A stretch of 32,419 nucleotides of DNA, taken from contig FN649728.1 in assembly GCA_000310025.1 (NCBI GenBank), forward strand, positions 3,676,205 to 3,708,623, read 5' to 3'. Position numbers and translations under genes: made by a program. Positions 1-9,396 of this stretch are shown here, one piece after another; position 1 is the first letter of the stretch, and each line of letters starts with the position of its first letter. Below the pieces are notes generated by a model. The model ran no database searches, was not told the DNA's origin, and saw only the letters and a program-made list of their open reading frames with translations. Origin of the DNA: Ectocarpus siliculosus (Eukaryota; Sar; Phaeophyceae; Ectocarpales; Ectocarpaceae).

Positions 1-1100
1 GGTCGTCATGTGTCTTGTGGGTGCACTCGACGGGATCACCTGGCACGGCGGGGGTTAAAACCCTGCTGCTGCTCTGCTTGCTGGGTGGATGGATGGAATG
101 CGAACTACGACTTAACGCCGCTGGTGTTGCTGCTTTGCTCTTGCGCGTGCCCATATGGCGAGAGCAGAAGCCAGTCCAGACCGCGAACTACCTCGACCTC
201 GAAGGGGTAAGAGCAAGTACAACGCCCTGTCTTCTTGGGGGAGGAGCCCTGGGCGAGGAGGTGGATAGTGCTGTCGAACTGTTCCCTCCAGAATCGCGCG
301 TTATCTGAAGGGTTGGATGAAGAGCACGCCCGCGCGCGACAAGCATGGCCGTCCAGTCAGCTCTGCCGTTTGTCGGGGAGCTTGGGTCGTGAGCGTTGTT
401 GTACGGCACACTCTATGTCCGGATGTAGATGACGTTTTTCCACGCAAAACGGCCCATACACCGAGCTTTCCATTCCCAGTTCCCACGGGCCTTTGGCACA
501 CTCGAAAAACAGTGTTTACTACCTACACATGGTCCCACGCCCATTTTGCTGCAGCTGATTTTGGTCACATCCCTTTCGATCGCCCCGAATCAGGTTCCCG
601 GACGTTCTGGTGCGGCGATCGATCTTGTCTAGCCCACATTGTACTTTTGTCAGCTCGGCTTCGGGTTCCATCAGGGGGGGAAAGGAAAAACGGAGGCCAA
701 CTACGCGGAGGGGGAGAGGGTAAAACGCAAGCCAGCGTCGACCAGAGGGGTGTGAACGAGCCGCAGCAGGGATGTAACCCTTGATGGAAGGGGCCCCGTC
801 ATAGGAACTGTGGAGAACCAGGGGTGTGGGTGTGGGTGACTTTGACCAACGGCCCTCGCATCACGGAAACCGCGGAGCACCCCTTAGAGCTGTGCGATTT
901 TTGAGGGTATGACGGAACGAGAACTTGATTGTCTCATTCGGGGAGGCCATAAGATTTGATCGACGCGCCCTCCCCCCCGCCATATTTCCGGGGGGTACAG
1001 TATCCCCAGATTTTTTCCAGCATGTTTTTTCAATATTCCAGGCGTGAGTAAGGCTTCTGTGCCCCCCGCCAGCGCGCAAGGGGGATGATCCCCCCCACTC
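1..1100. other. Spacer without a supported gene
   Basis: I see no gene here. Open frames on both strands are short, overlap each other and have no recognisable domain, no protein-like composition and no convincing splice-linked partner. The piece at 1071-1088 (CGCGCAAGGGGGATGATC) also occurs inside the dispersed repeat that follows (near 1293-1312 and, reversed, near 20259-20276). The repeat family may therefore reach slightly left of 1101 in a scrambled form. Confidence 0.5.
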
Positions 1101-1646
1101 GGTGTTTGCCATCGGGATTGGGTTTTCGTCGATTGGCAACGACGTTGTAAAACAAGCCAATTCACTTCGTGAACTCGGCAACCAGGTTACCGTCTTTTTT
1201 TTTTTATTTACCTCTGGTTTTTTTTTTGGCGGTAACCATAATGGTGGTCGAGTAGATCATGTTGTGCGGGGTCGAGAAACCTCGCTCCGCGCAACGGGGG
1301 ATGATCGCACCACGTTGTGTTAAAATGGTCAAGCTTCCTCGAGGCAGTTACACAGTGCTTACAACTGTCTCTGGAAGTGAAAGCACCAGAAAATAAATTA
1401 AGTCATACGTAGCTGTCATCCGTACGCAAGGAAGTAAGCACAAGATGCCGAACACCCTTAGCAGGATGCAGCTCACCCTTCATGCGACTCGCCAAATACC
1501 TCACGGCGCTTCGCGCTTGGTGATGTGAGAGCCTGGTCCGGTGAGAACCCGGCGTGCTCCGTCCCGGCTTTGTAGGGATGCGAGGTCAATGGTCTAACGA
1601 CTACGGCATGCACGACTATGAGTACACCCCCCCCCCCCCCCCCCCC
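1101..1646 (+). repeat. Dispersed repeat, copy A (inverted partner at 19850-20449)
   Basis: This roughly 545-base unit recurs in reverse orientation at 19850-20449 with near identity. It starts GGTGTTTGCCATCGGG, and contains an 8-base inverted repeat (GGTTACCG near 1184, CGGTAACC near 1230) enclosing two T-runs. It ends with ATGAGTAC followed by an uninterrupted C-run (1627-1646). Both copies keep the inverted repeat and the T-runs. I see no transposase, no terminal inverted repeat and no clear target-site duplication, so the class is unknown. A small frame starting at 1102 is preserved in both copies, but the non-coding part is equally preserved, so this is not evidence of coding. Confidence 0.85.
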
Positions 1647-3668
1647 GGGGATATTAAATCGCCATCCTTGGGTATCCCCACGACTTGACGCGCGCTGCGG
1701 AATGAACCGTGAACAGGGACGCATTCCGCAAAAATTGCGTGATATTTCGGTGCTTCGCGGTGGGGGGATAAGGGGAGGTAGGTTCTCCACGGTTGGTTGT
1801 CAATATGGAGGGCCGCTGTGATTGGTCGCCTTGTGTTTTTACTTGATAGACATGTTTTGGCAGACGAAACTGTTTTATGGTTCTTTTCAACACTTGTCGT
1901 TTTTCTTGCCCCCAACAAAGAGAGGGGCCGTGTTGATGATGTTGCCGCCACGGACAACGAAGAGCGTTGGAGTGAGATGAAGGAGGGCTCTTTCTTGCAG
2001 GCAATCCTTTTTTGGTGGTTGTAGTGTGGCTGTGCGAGGTGGGAGATAAGTACGTTTCTTTGTGTGTGTTTTCATGAATGATTCGAATCGATCTCGCCAG
2101 CCGGCTGACCAAGGAAAAAAATCGTCAGTCTTGTTATCATAAGATGACACACTAGAGCACGCTTTCTTTGTGTCGTCGGGCTGGGTACTGCGGAAGTGTG
2201 TCTCTTGAGTCTGTGCGTGTTTCTTTAGTTGGGTTGGTAGATAGCATCGATCGCGCCATTTTTTTCTGACCAATGACGACGCCATGTAAATGTTTGGCGC
2301 GCCAGCTGAGGTCGCCTAGAACAATCAGAAACAGCAGTTTTGTGACGTGTGTGGAGGAGGGAATGCGTAGTGTCCTGGGCGATGCTTTTATCGCCGGAAG
2401 CCCGGCAAGATGATTTATGATTGAAACGCACGTTCGCCTTCACAGGCACCACTAATGACACAGAGCGCCCGAACGGTAAAGTAGCACCTTCCCAATACAC
2501 TCTGACCAAGCCCCCGCTTCTCAGGGTGTGTAGTGTTTCAAGCTCCCGGGAAAGGTCTAAGGGTTCGGTCGTGGGTGTCGAGGCAAAGAGCTGGAATCCC
2601 GTACCATCATTCTAGAACCAAAATGGGTGTGTGCTGTTAATACCAAGGCGTGTTCCGTCGCCCAACCTGTTGCTGCTAGCTGCCAAACACGATGATGCTT
2701 GACAGACGCCATCGGCCGGAGTTCGCCAAATGGAGGCGTTTTTTCTTCGCAACCGGCCAGCCAAAACCGTCGGATTTATCGGCAGGACACCTCTGCCCGT
2801 ATATTATTGGATGCAAGGTTGATTGCTCCACAAGACTGGAGGGTGCGAAACCCGGCCGACGCTTTAATTGCAACATTTTTAGGGCAATGGCAGCTTCTTG
2901 AGCGTGGTGGAGCAAGCAATCGAGCTCGCACTTTTCCGGTATCTGGCAATCGAATGACTGCGACCGTTTCTCAGACAAATTTTGTTTGCGACCTCAACGG
3001 TCGAATTTTTTTATACACGCATATTTTGCGCCAACGTGTTTCTCCCTCTCCTCTCCCCTGTGCGCGCACCAGCCTGCGGCTGGTACAGTCCTGCTTGCGT
3101 AAGCGCCCGTCCATGAAAGCTCGGTTGGGAACGCAAATACTCATCATACAACAGCCCACGGCAGGACACACCATTGTCACCCTTGACTGCTAAACTCAAA
3201 ATAGTAGCCCCCGCTCTTTTGCGATTGCGCTGGAGGCCTTAGACATACCTCTCAATTAACATGGCTTACGGACAGCAAACACACAATACAAGCTAGAGGC
3301 ACACCGCTGCGCGACATGTGCCCGTGGAAAATTAAACATCACTGCTCTGTTTGGCAAGACGTTCGAGCTCAAACGATACAAACCCTGATTCATTGCTACG
3401 GCGTCCGGCTAGCAACGCCTGAACATAGCAAGCAACTAGCGCTGACTCAGCTCCGCGCGCTGCACTCGTTGTAGCACCTCACGTCATATTCGAAAGCGAA
3501 AGCTTTCATGCTTCCGCGATCAGCTTCTTTGATTTCCACTACTCACCGTCTTTACCACATGCGAAATCTTCTCAACAAGGAGCACGCGAAACAAATACAA
3601 ACCTACGAACCAACGTCAAAACACCAACAACAAAATCCTCCCGAAGGGGCGAATCGAGCGAGCGTTGT
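1647..3668. other. Spacer without a supported gene
   Basis: No gene is supported. The longest plus-strand frame (about 164 residues, ending near 3193) opens with TTG rather than ATG and shows no known domain. Near 3299-3323 there is a GGCACACCGCTGCGCGACAT-type sequence that is nearly repeated at 14140-14164. Both lie shortly before the two PB1 loci (in plus-strand order), so the older duplication may once have extended further out. Confidence 0.45.
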
Positions 3669-3937
3669 CGCCTATCGTAGTGCTGCATGAGTGCAGAAGC
3701 CAAACGGTGAGACGGTTCTCGTCTACTAAAACGTTCCGTTCTCCACCCCTCGTATCAGTGTTTCCGAGGGAGGCTTCTGCCCAATTGCAAATAGTACCGA
3801 AAGACAAGGCTACACCAACTCAACTACTCTCATGCCGTTCTTCAATATTGCGCCACGAACGCGACACAAGGGCAGAACGGTAGTTGACGGCTAGGCTCCT
3901 CCCCCTTCGGCTTGATGGTGACGAAGATCTTCGCCCC

Positions 3938-5931
3938 CTAGCGGTGACGCCCGTGCTGCTGGTGGTGAACACCACCGCCGCCACCGGGCGCACGCGCGTG
4001 CTCCATGTGAGCTGGGGGAGGGGGGGGCATGCCGGCGTCGGGGTGGCAGCGGCGGGGCATCATCATCCCTACGCGGGGCTTGCCGCAGCCCACGGCCCTC
4101 ATCTTGCCCCTCCCGAGTTGAACCACGTTGCCTCGCGCCTCAGGGGCACAACCACCAGGACCGGCACCAGGACCGGCACCGGGAACGGCACCGGGACCGG
4201 CACGACCACCGGCACCGGGACCTGGGCGACCACCGCAGACGCGCATGATGAGGCCGACGGGACCACGGGCGAAGCCGCCGGTGGGGCCACGGGGACCACC
4301 GTGGCCCGGGCCGTGGCGCTTGTGGGCGGTCTTCTTCTCGGCTTGGAGCATGGCGCGGAGATCCTTGCCGTCGACGAGGCCGAGCTTGGCCAGCCGGCAG
4401 GGGCGGACGTCCAGGGCGACGAGCAGGGGTCGGACCTCGCGGGGGCGGAGCTGAATGCCGCCTGCGATGAAGGCCTTGTGGATGAGGTTCTTCTTGACCT
4501 CAGGCGCAACGGCGTCGTTCTTCTCCTCATTGTCGTTGTCGGGGGAGGAAGTATCTGCGGGCTCTACGGAGACGAAGCCGTCGTTCCACTCCTTCTTGTC
4601 GTCCTCCAAGCTCATCAGTTCCATGCCGGCGGCGACCGACTCGGCGAGATCCTCGTTGTTCTTGCCGTCACCAAGAGGAACCTTCGATACCTTGGCGTTG
4701 TTGGCGGCTTCGGCCTTCATGCGCGGCAGAAGATTCTTGGGAGCGAGGCCCTGCTTGACGAGGCGTTGCGGGTTCAGCTTGAGGAAAGCCAGGGTCTTGA
4801 CGAGCTTGGGCGGGGTCATCGAGGGCACGCCGTTGTACTCGCGCAGGTTACGGGCGGCGATCTTGTACAGCCTCGCTTCGGAGTCCGGCATCTCAGCAGC
4901 CTGAAGTGAAGAGCGAAGAGAGGAGAGGGGAGGGGGTAAGTGCAGTTGTCGGTTGGCAGCAGCTTCTGGACGTCGGGGGTATGTAGATGCATACAGGAGT
5001 AACCGCCGACAACGAAACGAAATCAGTAGCTCGGAGAGGTCGGTCCGAGAGGAAACACGGCACTTTATTGCAATCGTTGATCAGACCACCAACAGATGTG
5101 CCAATCAAAACAAGGTGGTGCCACATTTCCCGAGACTCATCATCAAGTGAATTGGAGAGAAAATTGCAACTACAGCAGATTCTTGCAAGTGTTGCTGTGG
5201 GTAGATGGCCAATAGCCCACAGGCATCCAAGACACGAAAGGGGTAAGCTATCATACGTTGATAGGAAAGGCAGGGCGGCTATGTATTAAGTATCAACCTC
5301 TATAGTCTAGGTACAGCAGTAAATCCTGCTGTGTCTGCAAAAGGGAAGAGAACGGAGAGAAAACGCGAGTTCAAGAACGGCATCTGGCTGAACAACAAAT
5401 AACAGCAGTACTATTGTACGAAGTAGCATGCACGGGGATTGCGAATGTGGGAGGAGAGTATCGCAGCTACAATAGCTGCTACCGTGTGCTACTGCTGTGC
5501 TACCTCGTCGAAGTTACAGCAGTTGTGAGCTTCAACTTAGTGCCCTACACGTGTGCCCGCTGCGCAAGACCGCTGTCGGTTTGCTTGACTCTCACCTTTT
5601 TTTCCTTGCCGGCAGCCGAGATCTCGAGCGAGCCCGGGCACAGGCGCATGGCCAGCTTCAGCTCGGAATCCTTGTCGAACACGATGTCGTCCCCATCAGG
5701 ATCCTTGTACGTGAAGGACAGGTCGGTGTCCTTGGCGGCCTCGCCACCGGGGGAGCGGACAGGCAGCTCAGCATCGAAGGCGGCGGCGATGACCGCTTGG
5801 AGGCTGGCGAGCGTAACCGGAGCTGGAACGTTCACGTCGCGTGAAGCGCCCTGGAAGTTGATCTTGATGGAAGAGGTAGTCATCGTGTTGTCGTTGTTGT
5901 CGCGGTTGTTGTTGTGTTTGATGGTGTTCAT
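3938..5931 (-). CDS. PB1-domain protein with two-copy repeat, paralogue 1 (two exons)
   Basis: Exons are complement(5596..5931) and complement(3938..4900). Donor AAG|GTGAGAG and acceptor CTTCAG|GCTGCTGAG join in phase 0 and give 432 residues. Residues about 21-107 form a PB1 domain: Lys23 sits in the first strand (SIKINF), and the acidic OPCA loop at 75-91 begins YKDPDGDD. Having both faces suggests a type I/II PB1 able to pair head to tail; that is family knowledge. Two related stretches follow, at about 145-177 and 267-300, both with P-x-R-L-x-K-x-G-L and a later L-x2-M, separated by an acidic linker. The tail from about 305 is Gly/Pro-rich, partly built from 12-base repeats. The start at 5931 is chosen because it is kept in paralogue 2; Met17 is an alternative. 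I infer a scaffold or assembly role; no enzymatic motif is visible. Confidence 0.85.
4154..4225. repeat. 12-base coding minisatellite in PB1 paralogue 1
   Basis: There are six 12-base units of the ACCAGGACCGGC/ACCGGGACCGGC type. On the coding (minus) strand they encode Gly-Pro-Gly-Ala-like steps in the C-terminal tail. Paralogue 2 has a different repeat at the matching place, so the tail seems to evolve by slippage. Confidence 0.85.
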
Positions 5932-5992
5932 GGAGGTTGTGAGTTGTGAGTTGTTGGGGGGCGCACCTGCGAGAGAGATCGAAAGAGCTTTT

Positions 5993-6068
5993 TTCTAGAA
6001 CCAAAAATGGTTCTCGAAGTTCCCCCAGAATCCAAAGAATGCTCCTGAAGAACGATCCCGATGTTCTT
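5993..6068 (-). promoter_or_regulatory. Conserved upstream block of PB1 paralogue 1
   Basis: Upstream of the start codon, two TTCnnGAA elements occur (TTCTAGAA at 5993-6000, TTCTCGAA at 6011-6018). An inverted repeat AAGAAC (6048-6053) / GTTCTT (6063-6068) follows, with a 9-base spacer. The block 6041-6068 is identical to 17412-17439 upstream of paralogue 2, and TTCTCGAA is shared as well. TTCnnGAA is the core dimer of heat-shock elements, but the flanking pentamer spacing is not canonical. A stress-responsive promoter is therefore only a possibility. Confidence 0.4.
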
Positions 6069-6220
6069 CTTGAAGGGACTGGGACAGCAGTTTCTTGTTT
6101 CTTGCTTTTCAAGGAGCCTTGGTTACACATTGATAGTAACTCTTTAGGACTAACCGATGTTGAACGTAGCAAGGCTAGGTTCTTCACGCGAGCAAGGCTA
6201 GGTTGCTCACCCCACATCTA

Positions 6221-6252
6221 CCTTAACCCTACCCTAACCCTAACCCTCACCC
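6221..6252. repeat. Short interstitial telomere-like array
   Basis: The stretch reads as imperfect CCCTAA units (CCTTAACCCTACCCTAACCC and onward), that is TTAGGG on the minus strand, for about five units with small defects. It is internal to the window, with non-telomeric sequence on both sides. It is a relic, not a chromosome end. Confidence 0.8.
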
Positions 6253-7261
6253 ACGCTGCTATCAATCAATGTGTAAACACTACCTCCGTTCAAGAACCTT
6301 GTTCGAGTTCCGCGAGGTATCACGCGACGCGGGCAACGGCGAACCTCGTCTCTGTGGTACAGTACTGTGTGGGCGCACGTGTCAAAATATCTTGCCGCTA
6401 CTTTCCGTTCGTTGGTGACTTCGAAGAGCTCTGTTTGCTCTTTAGCATGGACAGCAGCATACAGTAGTCAATTGTGTTGCTACCCAAGGATCTTTGGATC
6501 GATGTGGCGGTTGTAATTTCAAATTTGAATAGAGGTGGAAGTAAAACCGATTTTCGAAAGATTCTGAATTTGCGTTCTGTTCTGCGATGAGCGAGCGAGG
6601 GGCGAGCAGGCAGAGAGTGGAAGACGTGTGCACTGGTGGTTCGAGGTAGCATTGGAACGCGATGTAGAGCCGAGGATGGCACGCTGCGAGGATTCCGGTC
6701 CTCCCCCGGCATTCGTACCTCAGCGCCAGAGGAGAATTGGACATAATCCAAGATGATTCATTATGGGTTGTGTGCTGTGTGGGAGGCGTTGCGGGATGAG
6801 AGCAAGTTGATTGAGCTGTGGCGAGCGGAGCTTGCGGAGCTACTGACTGCTGATGTGGTAAGTGGCGTGGTTTCGCACCGCAGCATTTATTGTGTGGAGA
6901 GGATAGGGTTGCGAGGTGGCGAGGTGAAATAGCACCGACCGCGGAGTGCGTTTTTTTTTTTTGCGTGTGTGCCTTATGTGCCGTATTGGCTCTACTGCGT
7001 GTCTTCTGTACTCGTCGTGCTGTGTACATACATCTCATTTAGCTGCCGGCTGTAGCTGTTGTGGATCACACGTCATCTCCCACACCAGATGCGTAGCGTA
7101 GTATCACGTTAGTATGTATCCTGTCGCTGTCGTCAGTTAGTTTGGTCAATGGCAAGCTGTCTACGATCGAGGTGTCAGCCTTAGCCTGTGCGTGTCCTCA
7201 CTCAAGCGTCAACACAACAGATTGTTTGCCTTGCAAGTGCGTGTGGTGTTTTTTGTTTGTA

Positions 7262-7284
7262 CAGAACCGGCCCGCACTTAAGAA
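7262..7284 (+). repeat. Left terminal inverted repeat of the transposon
   Basis: It starts CAGAACCGGCCCGCACTTAA and is the exact reverse complement of 9057-9079. The base pair before it is TA. Confidence 0.9.
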
Positions 7285-7496
7285 CCTCTTATTTCGAGCG
7301 AGGCTCGCTTCTTGTTGGCTGCCCCAAGCAGAGCACAAGTTCTTATTTGCTAAGTTCTTATTTTCTCGTCCAGTTCTCCAGAAAAGGTGTGTTCTTGTTC
7401 TTTTGTCATCATCGAATGCTCAATTGGTGCACTACTCGCAACTGCACTCGACCCAGAGTTTCATGCCGCAAACACCCCCCTCATATGGGGTAACTG

Positions 7497-8527
7497 TCAA
7501 CCGTCTTGGTCCACAAGAGTGACGTTGGGGGTGCGTACCCTTCCCGCCCTACTGACGCTCTCAAGCAAAACCCACGAGCCTATCGCCGCGTCCGGATCTC
7601 CGCTGTACTTGTCCAAGGGCAGCTTCATCTTGCGCGTACTGTGGTCTACCTCCAGCTGCACACAGTAGTCGTACAGCTGGCGCTGCGGAGATTGCTGAAT
7701 GATCAACCCACCGAACCACCCCATGCCCAGCCTAACAAGCACTCCACGTTGCAAAAGCAATCTGTCAAGAGCAGCGGGGGTAGATTCTTGGAGGCGAAAG
7801 CCCGCCGGGATCTCCATTCCCTGCGTCTCGTCCTCCGGGTCGTCTGGGTCCATGCTGTCGTCCTCGTCCAAAAGAGCTAGCTCGTCGGTCTGGGATTGAG
7901 ACATGTCTGCGACAAAGGGTACCGTGAAACACGAGAAGGAACGTACGGGTGTCATCGCCGTTACTCAACTGAAGCACACCATGTGTTCGTAGACGTGACG
8001 CGGAAACAGAATATCAGCAATATCCCAAACAGCACAAGGAAAAATGAACAAAAAGGACAATCAACAACGGTAAAGATGAATAAGCTGTAGTCTATGTAGT
8101 GCCAATCAAACTCACCGTCGTCGTCTTCATCGCTGTATCCAGCGTCCTCCACGCCCTCCCCGTTGTTGGCACCGTTGCGCTCATCTCCGACGACCGGCTC
8201 GCGCCCTCCGGCGCCCTCCTCCTCCCGCCCCCCGGGCCCATCGCTGACGTCCTCCGAACCTCCTTCGTTCTCGCTGGAGTCTTCATCGTTTGCGAAGGTG
8301 TACGGCTGGTCCAAACCCTCCAAGGTGATTCGATCATCGCCTGAGCCGTCCACGGTCATCGCCATCCCGCACTTTTCGAAAAGGCGGTGTCGGTACACCT
8401 GATTGCTGTTGAGTTTTGCCATGGCCGCTCCCGTCCATTGAGTGATCAGTACGCGCCGGTCAGAAGCTGTCAGCGACGCGGTTTCCCACCTCTCGATGTT
8501 GTCCGACTGATCGAGCCACTTGTCCAT
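7497..8527 (-). pseudogene. Transposase C-terminal remnant, pogo/DDE-superfamily-like
   Basis: Two coding blocks, complement(8116..8527) and complement(7497..7906), join through a consensus intron (GACG|GTGAGT to GTCGCAG|AC) in phase 1. The join keeps an acidic run across it (SDEDDD, then D, then MSQSQTDE). The first block has WETASLTASDRR and then RLFEKCGMAMTVDGSGDD with ITLEGLDQPY. This resembles the segment after the catalytic core in pogo/DDE_1 proteins of stramenopiles (W..A....I..SF..CG-type layout); I recognise the layout only. The second block ends with a compact piece (GVLVRLGMGWFGG to SWVLLE), perhaps a small barrel domain. No catalytic DDE residues are present. The frame is closed by a stop shortly upstream of 8527, so the N-terminal part and the core are missing. 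Confidence 0.6.
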
Positions 8528-8658
8528 CTCTTTACCGCCTTCACATGTGCCTTGATCGTCTCGAAGTGACGGTCAAGAATCAGTCCTCGTTGTTTCATCT
8601 CCGAGAGTTTGCCAAGATCCTTCAACAACCCGTGGGATAAGGGGTTGGACAGGGACAT
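8470..8658 (-). pseudogene. Upstream fragment in another frame, SHOCT-like helical motif
   Basis: From the ATG at 8658 a short frame reads MSLSNPLSHGLLKDLGKLSE, then MKQRGLILDRHFETIKAHVK, and ends out of frame with the transposase remnant. The pattern L-x2-L-x3-K-x-x-G-(I/L)-x3-x-F-x3-K is similar to SHOCT-type short helical hairpins. It overlaps the remnant in a different frame near 8500-8527, where AVKRW and MDKWL look like two sides of a frameshift. I read it as part of the same damaged transposon gene, but it could be an unrelated chance frame. Confidence 0.35.
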
Positions 8659-9056
8659 GATCCCCCTGCACGGCAGGTACCTCGTGGCACGCTGCACACG
8701 CTGCTTCGAGTAAATTGAAACATCAACAAAAAAACCCTCCGCGCTGGCACAGGGGCACGATGTATACAGCATATGTACCCCCTGATTATAACCCTTAAAA
8801 AAATCTAGAAAGGGAAGTCTAGGTAGGTACCGACTACCCAAAAACCTGGGAACGCCCCCCCCCCCACCTCCTCCTCCTGCTGTGTATGTTCTTCTCTCGC
8901 CACCGCGTCACGTCATATATGTTCTTATCTGTAGAACCAGTCGTACACCTCACTGGGGGTTCTTATTCTTAACAGCAGGTCCGATCTGAGCACGTGTTCT
9001 TAGGGGCAAGTTCTTAAAAATTGGATTTTTTGAGGCTCAAATTCTTAACGTCCATA

Positions 9057-9079
9057 TTCTTAAGTGCGGGCCGGTTCTG
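9057..9079 (-). repeat. Right terminal inverted repeat of the transposon
   Basis: This is the reverse complement of 7262-7284 over all 23 bases and is followed directly by TA at 9080-9081. Confidence 0.9.
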
Positions 9080-9372
9080 TATTTTCTTGTCACCATCGAC
9101 TCATCGAATCGACTGACCAGCATCTGCTGGGTCCTGGGTCCTGCAGCACTCTATCATTTGAGTGTTCTGTCGGTACAAAAAAATTGCAGGTGCGTTCCTT
9201 AACCTTATCGATACAAGTGGTGGTACTTGTAGATCGAACTGCTTACCACAATATCGATCAGTTGAAACGCCTCGTACAGCAGGACAACAACAGCAGTCGA
9301 CTCCCGGCGGACCGACGCTTCGGCGTTACTGTAACTGGCGACCAATGAAAAGACGCCTGACACACGCGCCCA

Positions 9373-9396
9373 TACATGGATACATGGATACATGGA
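9373..9396. repeat. Three tandem copies of TACATGGA
   Basis: Three exact 8-base units are followed by a degenerate TACATACA. This is an ordinary microsatellite. Confidence 0.9.

Larger units (their letters stand above)
3669..6073. repeat. Duplicated PB1 locus, copy 1
   Basis: This segment is a direct duplicate of 14534-17444, about 10.9 kb away. Similarity begins abruptly at CGCCTATCGTAGTGCTGC. It runs through the 3' flank, both exons and about 140 bases upstream of the start codon, ending after the AAGAAC/GTTCTT palindrome. The 3' flank and the exons are nearly identical. The introns (695 versus 968 bases) and the C-terminal coding tails differ strongly. The duplication therefore covers a whole gene with its flanks. 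Confidence 0.85.
5932..7261. other. Spacer between PB1 paralogue 1 and the transposon
   Basis: The first 140 bases are the conserved upstream block of PB1 paralogue 1. The sequence AGCAAGGCTAGGTT is repeated at 6169-6182 and 6191-6204, followed by a CCCTAA array. The remainder (about 6255-7261) shows no protein-like frame, although minus-strand frames of up to about 198 codons exist; their composition and lack of motifs do not support coding. Confidence 0.5.
7262..9079 (-). mobile_element. TA-flanked DNA transposon, pogo/Tc1-mariner-like, internally deleted
   Basis: Perfect 23-base terminal inverted repeats lie at 7262-7284 and 9057-9079, beginning CAGAACCGGCCCGCACTTAA. The dinucleotide TA directly flanks both ends (7260-7261 and 9080-9081), as expected of the target duplication of the Tc1/mariner-pogo superfamily. 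The motif GTTCTTA repeats just inside both ends in the same orientation (7339, 7354, 8921, 8959, 8996, 9010). These may be transposase-binding subterminal repeats. The 1818-base length leaves no room for a full transposase. Only C-terminal coding remains, so the copy looks non-autonomous. Confidence 0.87.

Noticed and set aside
1102-1323. Small frame preserved in both copies of the dispersed repeat
   Set aside because: The surrounding non-coding bases are equally conserved between the copies, so frame preservation reflects recent copying, not selection on a protein.
2699-3193. 164-codon plus-strand frame
   Set aside because: It has no ATG at its start, no recognisable domain and no splice-linked neighbours.
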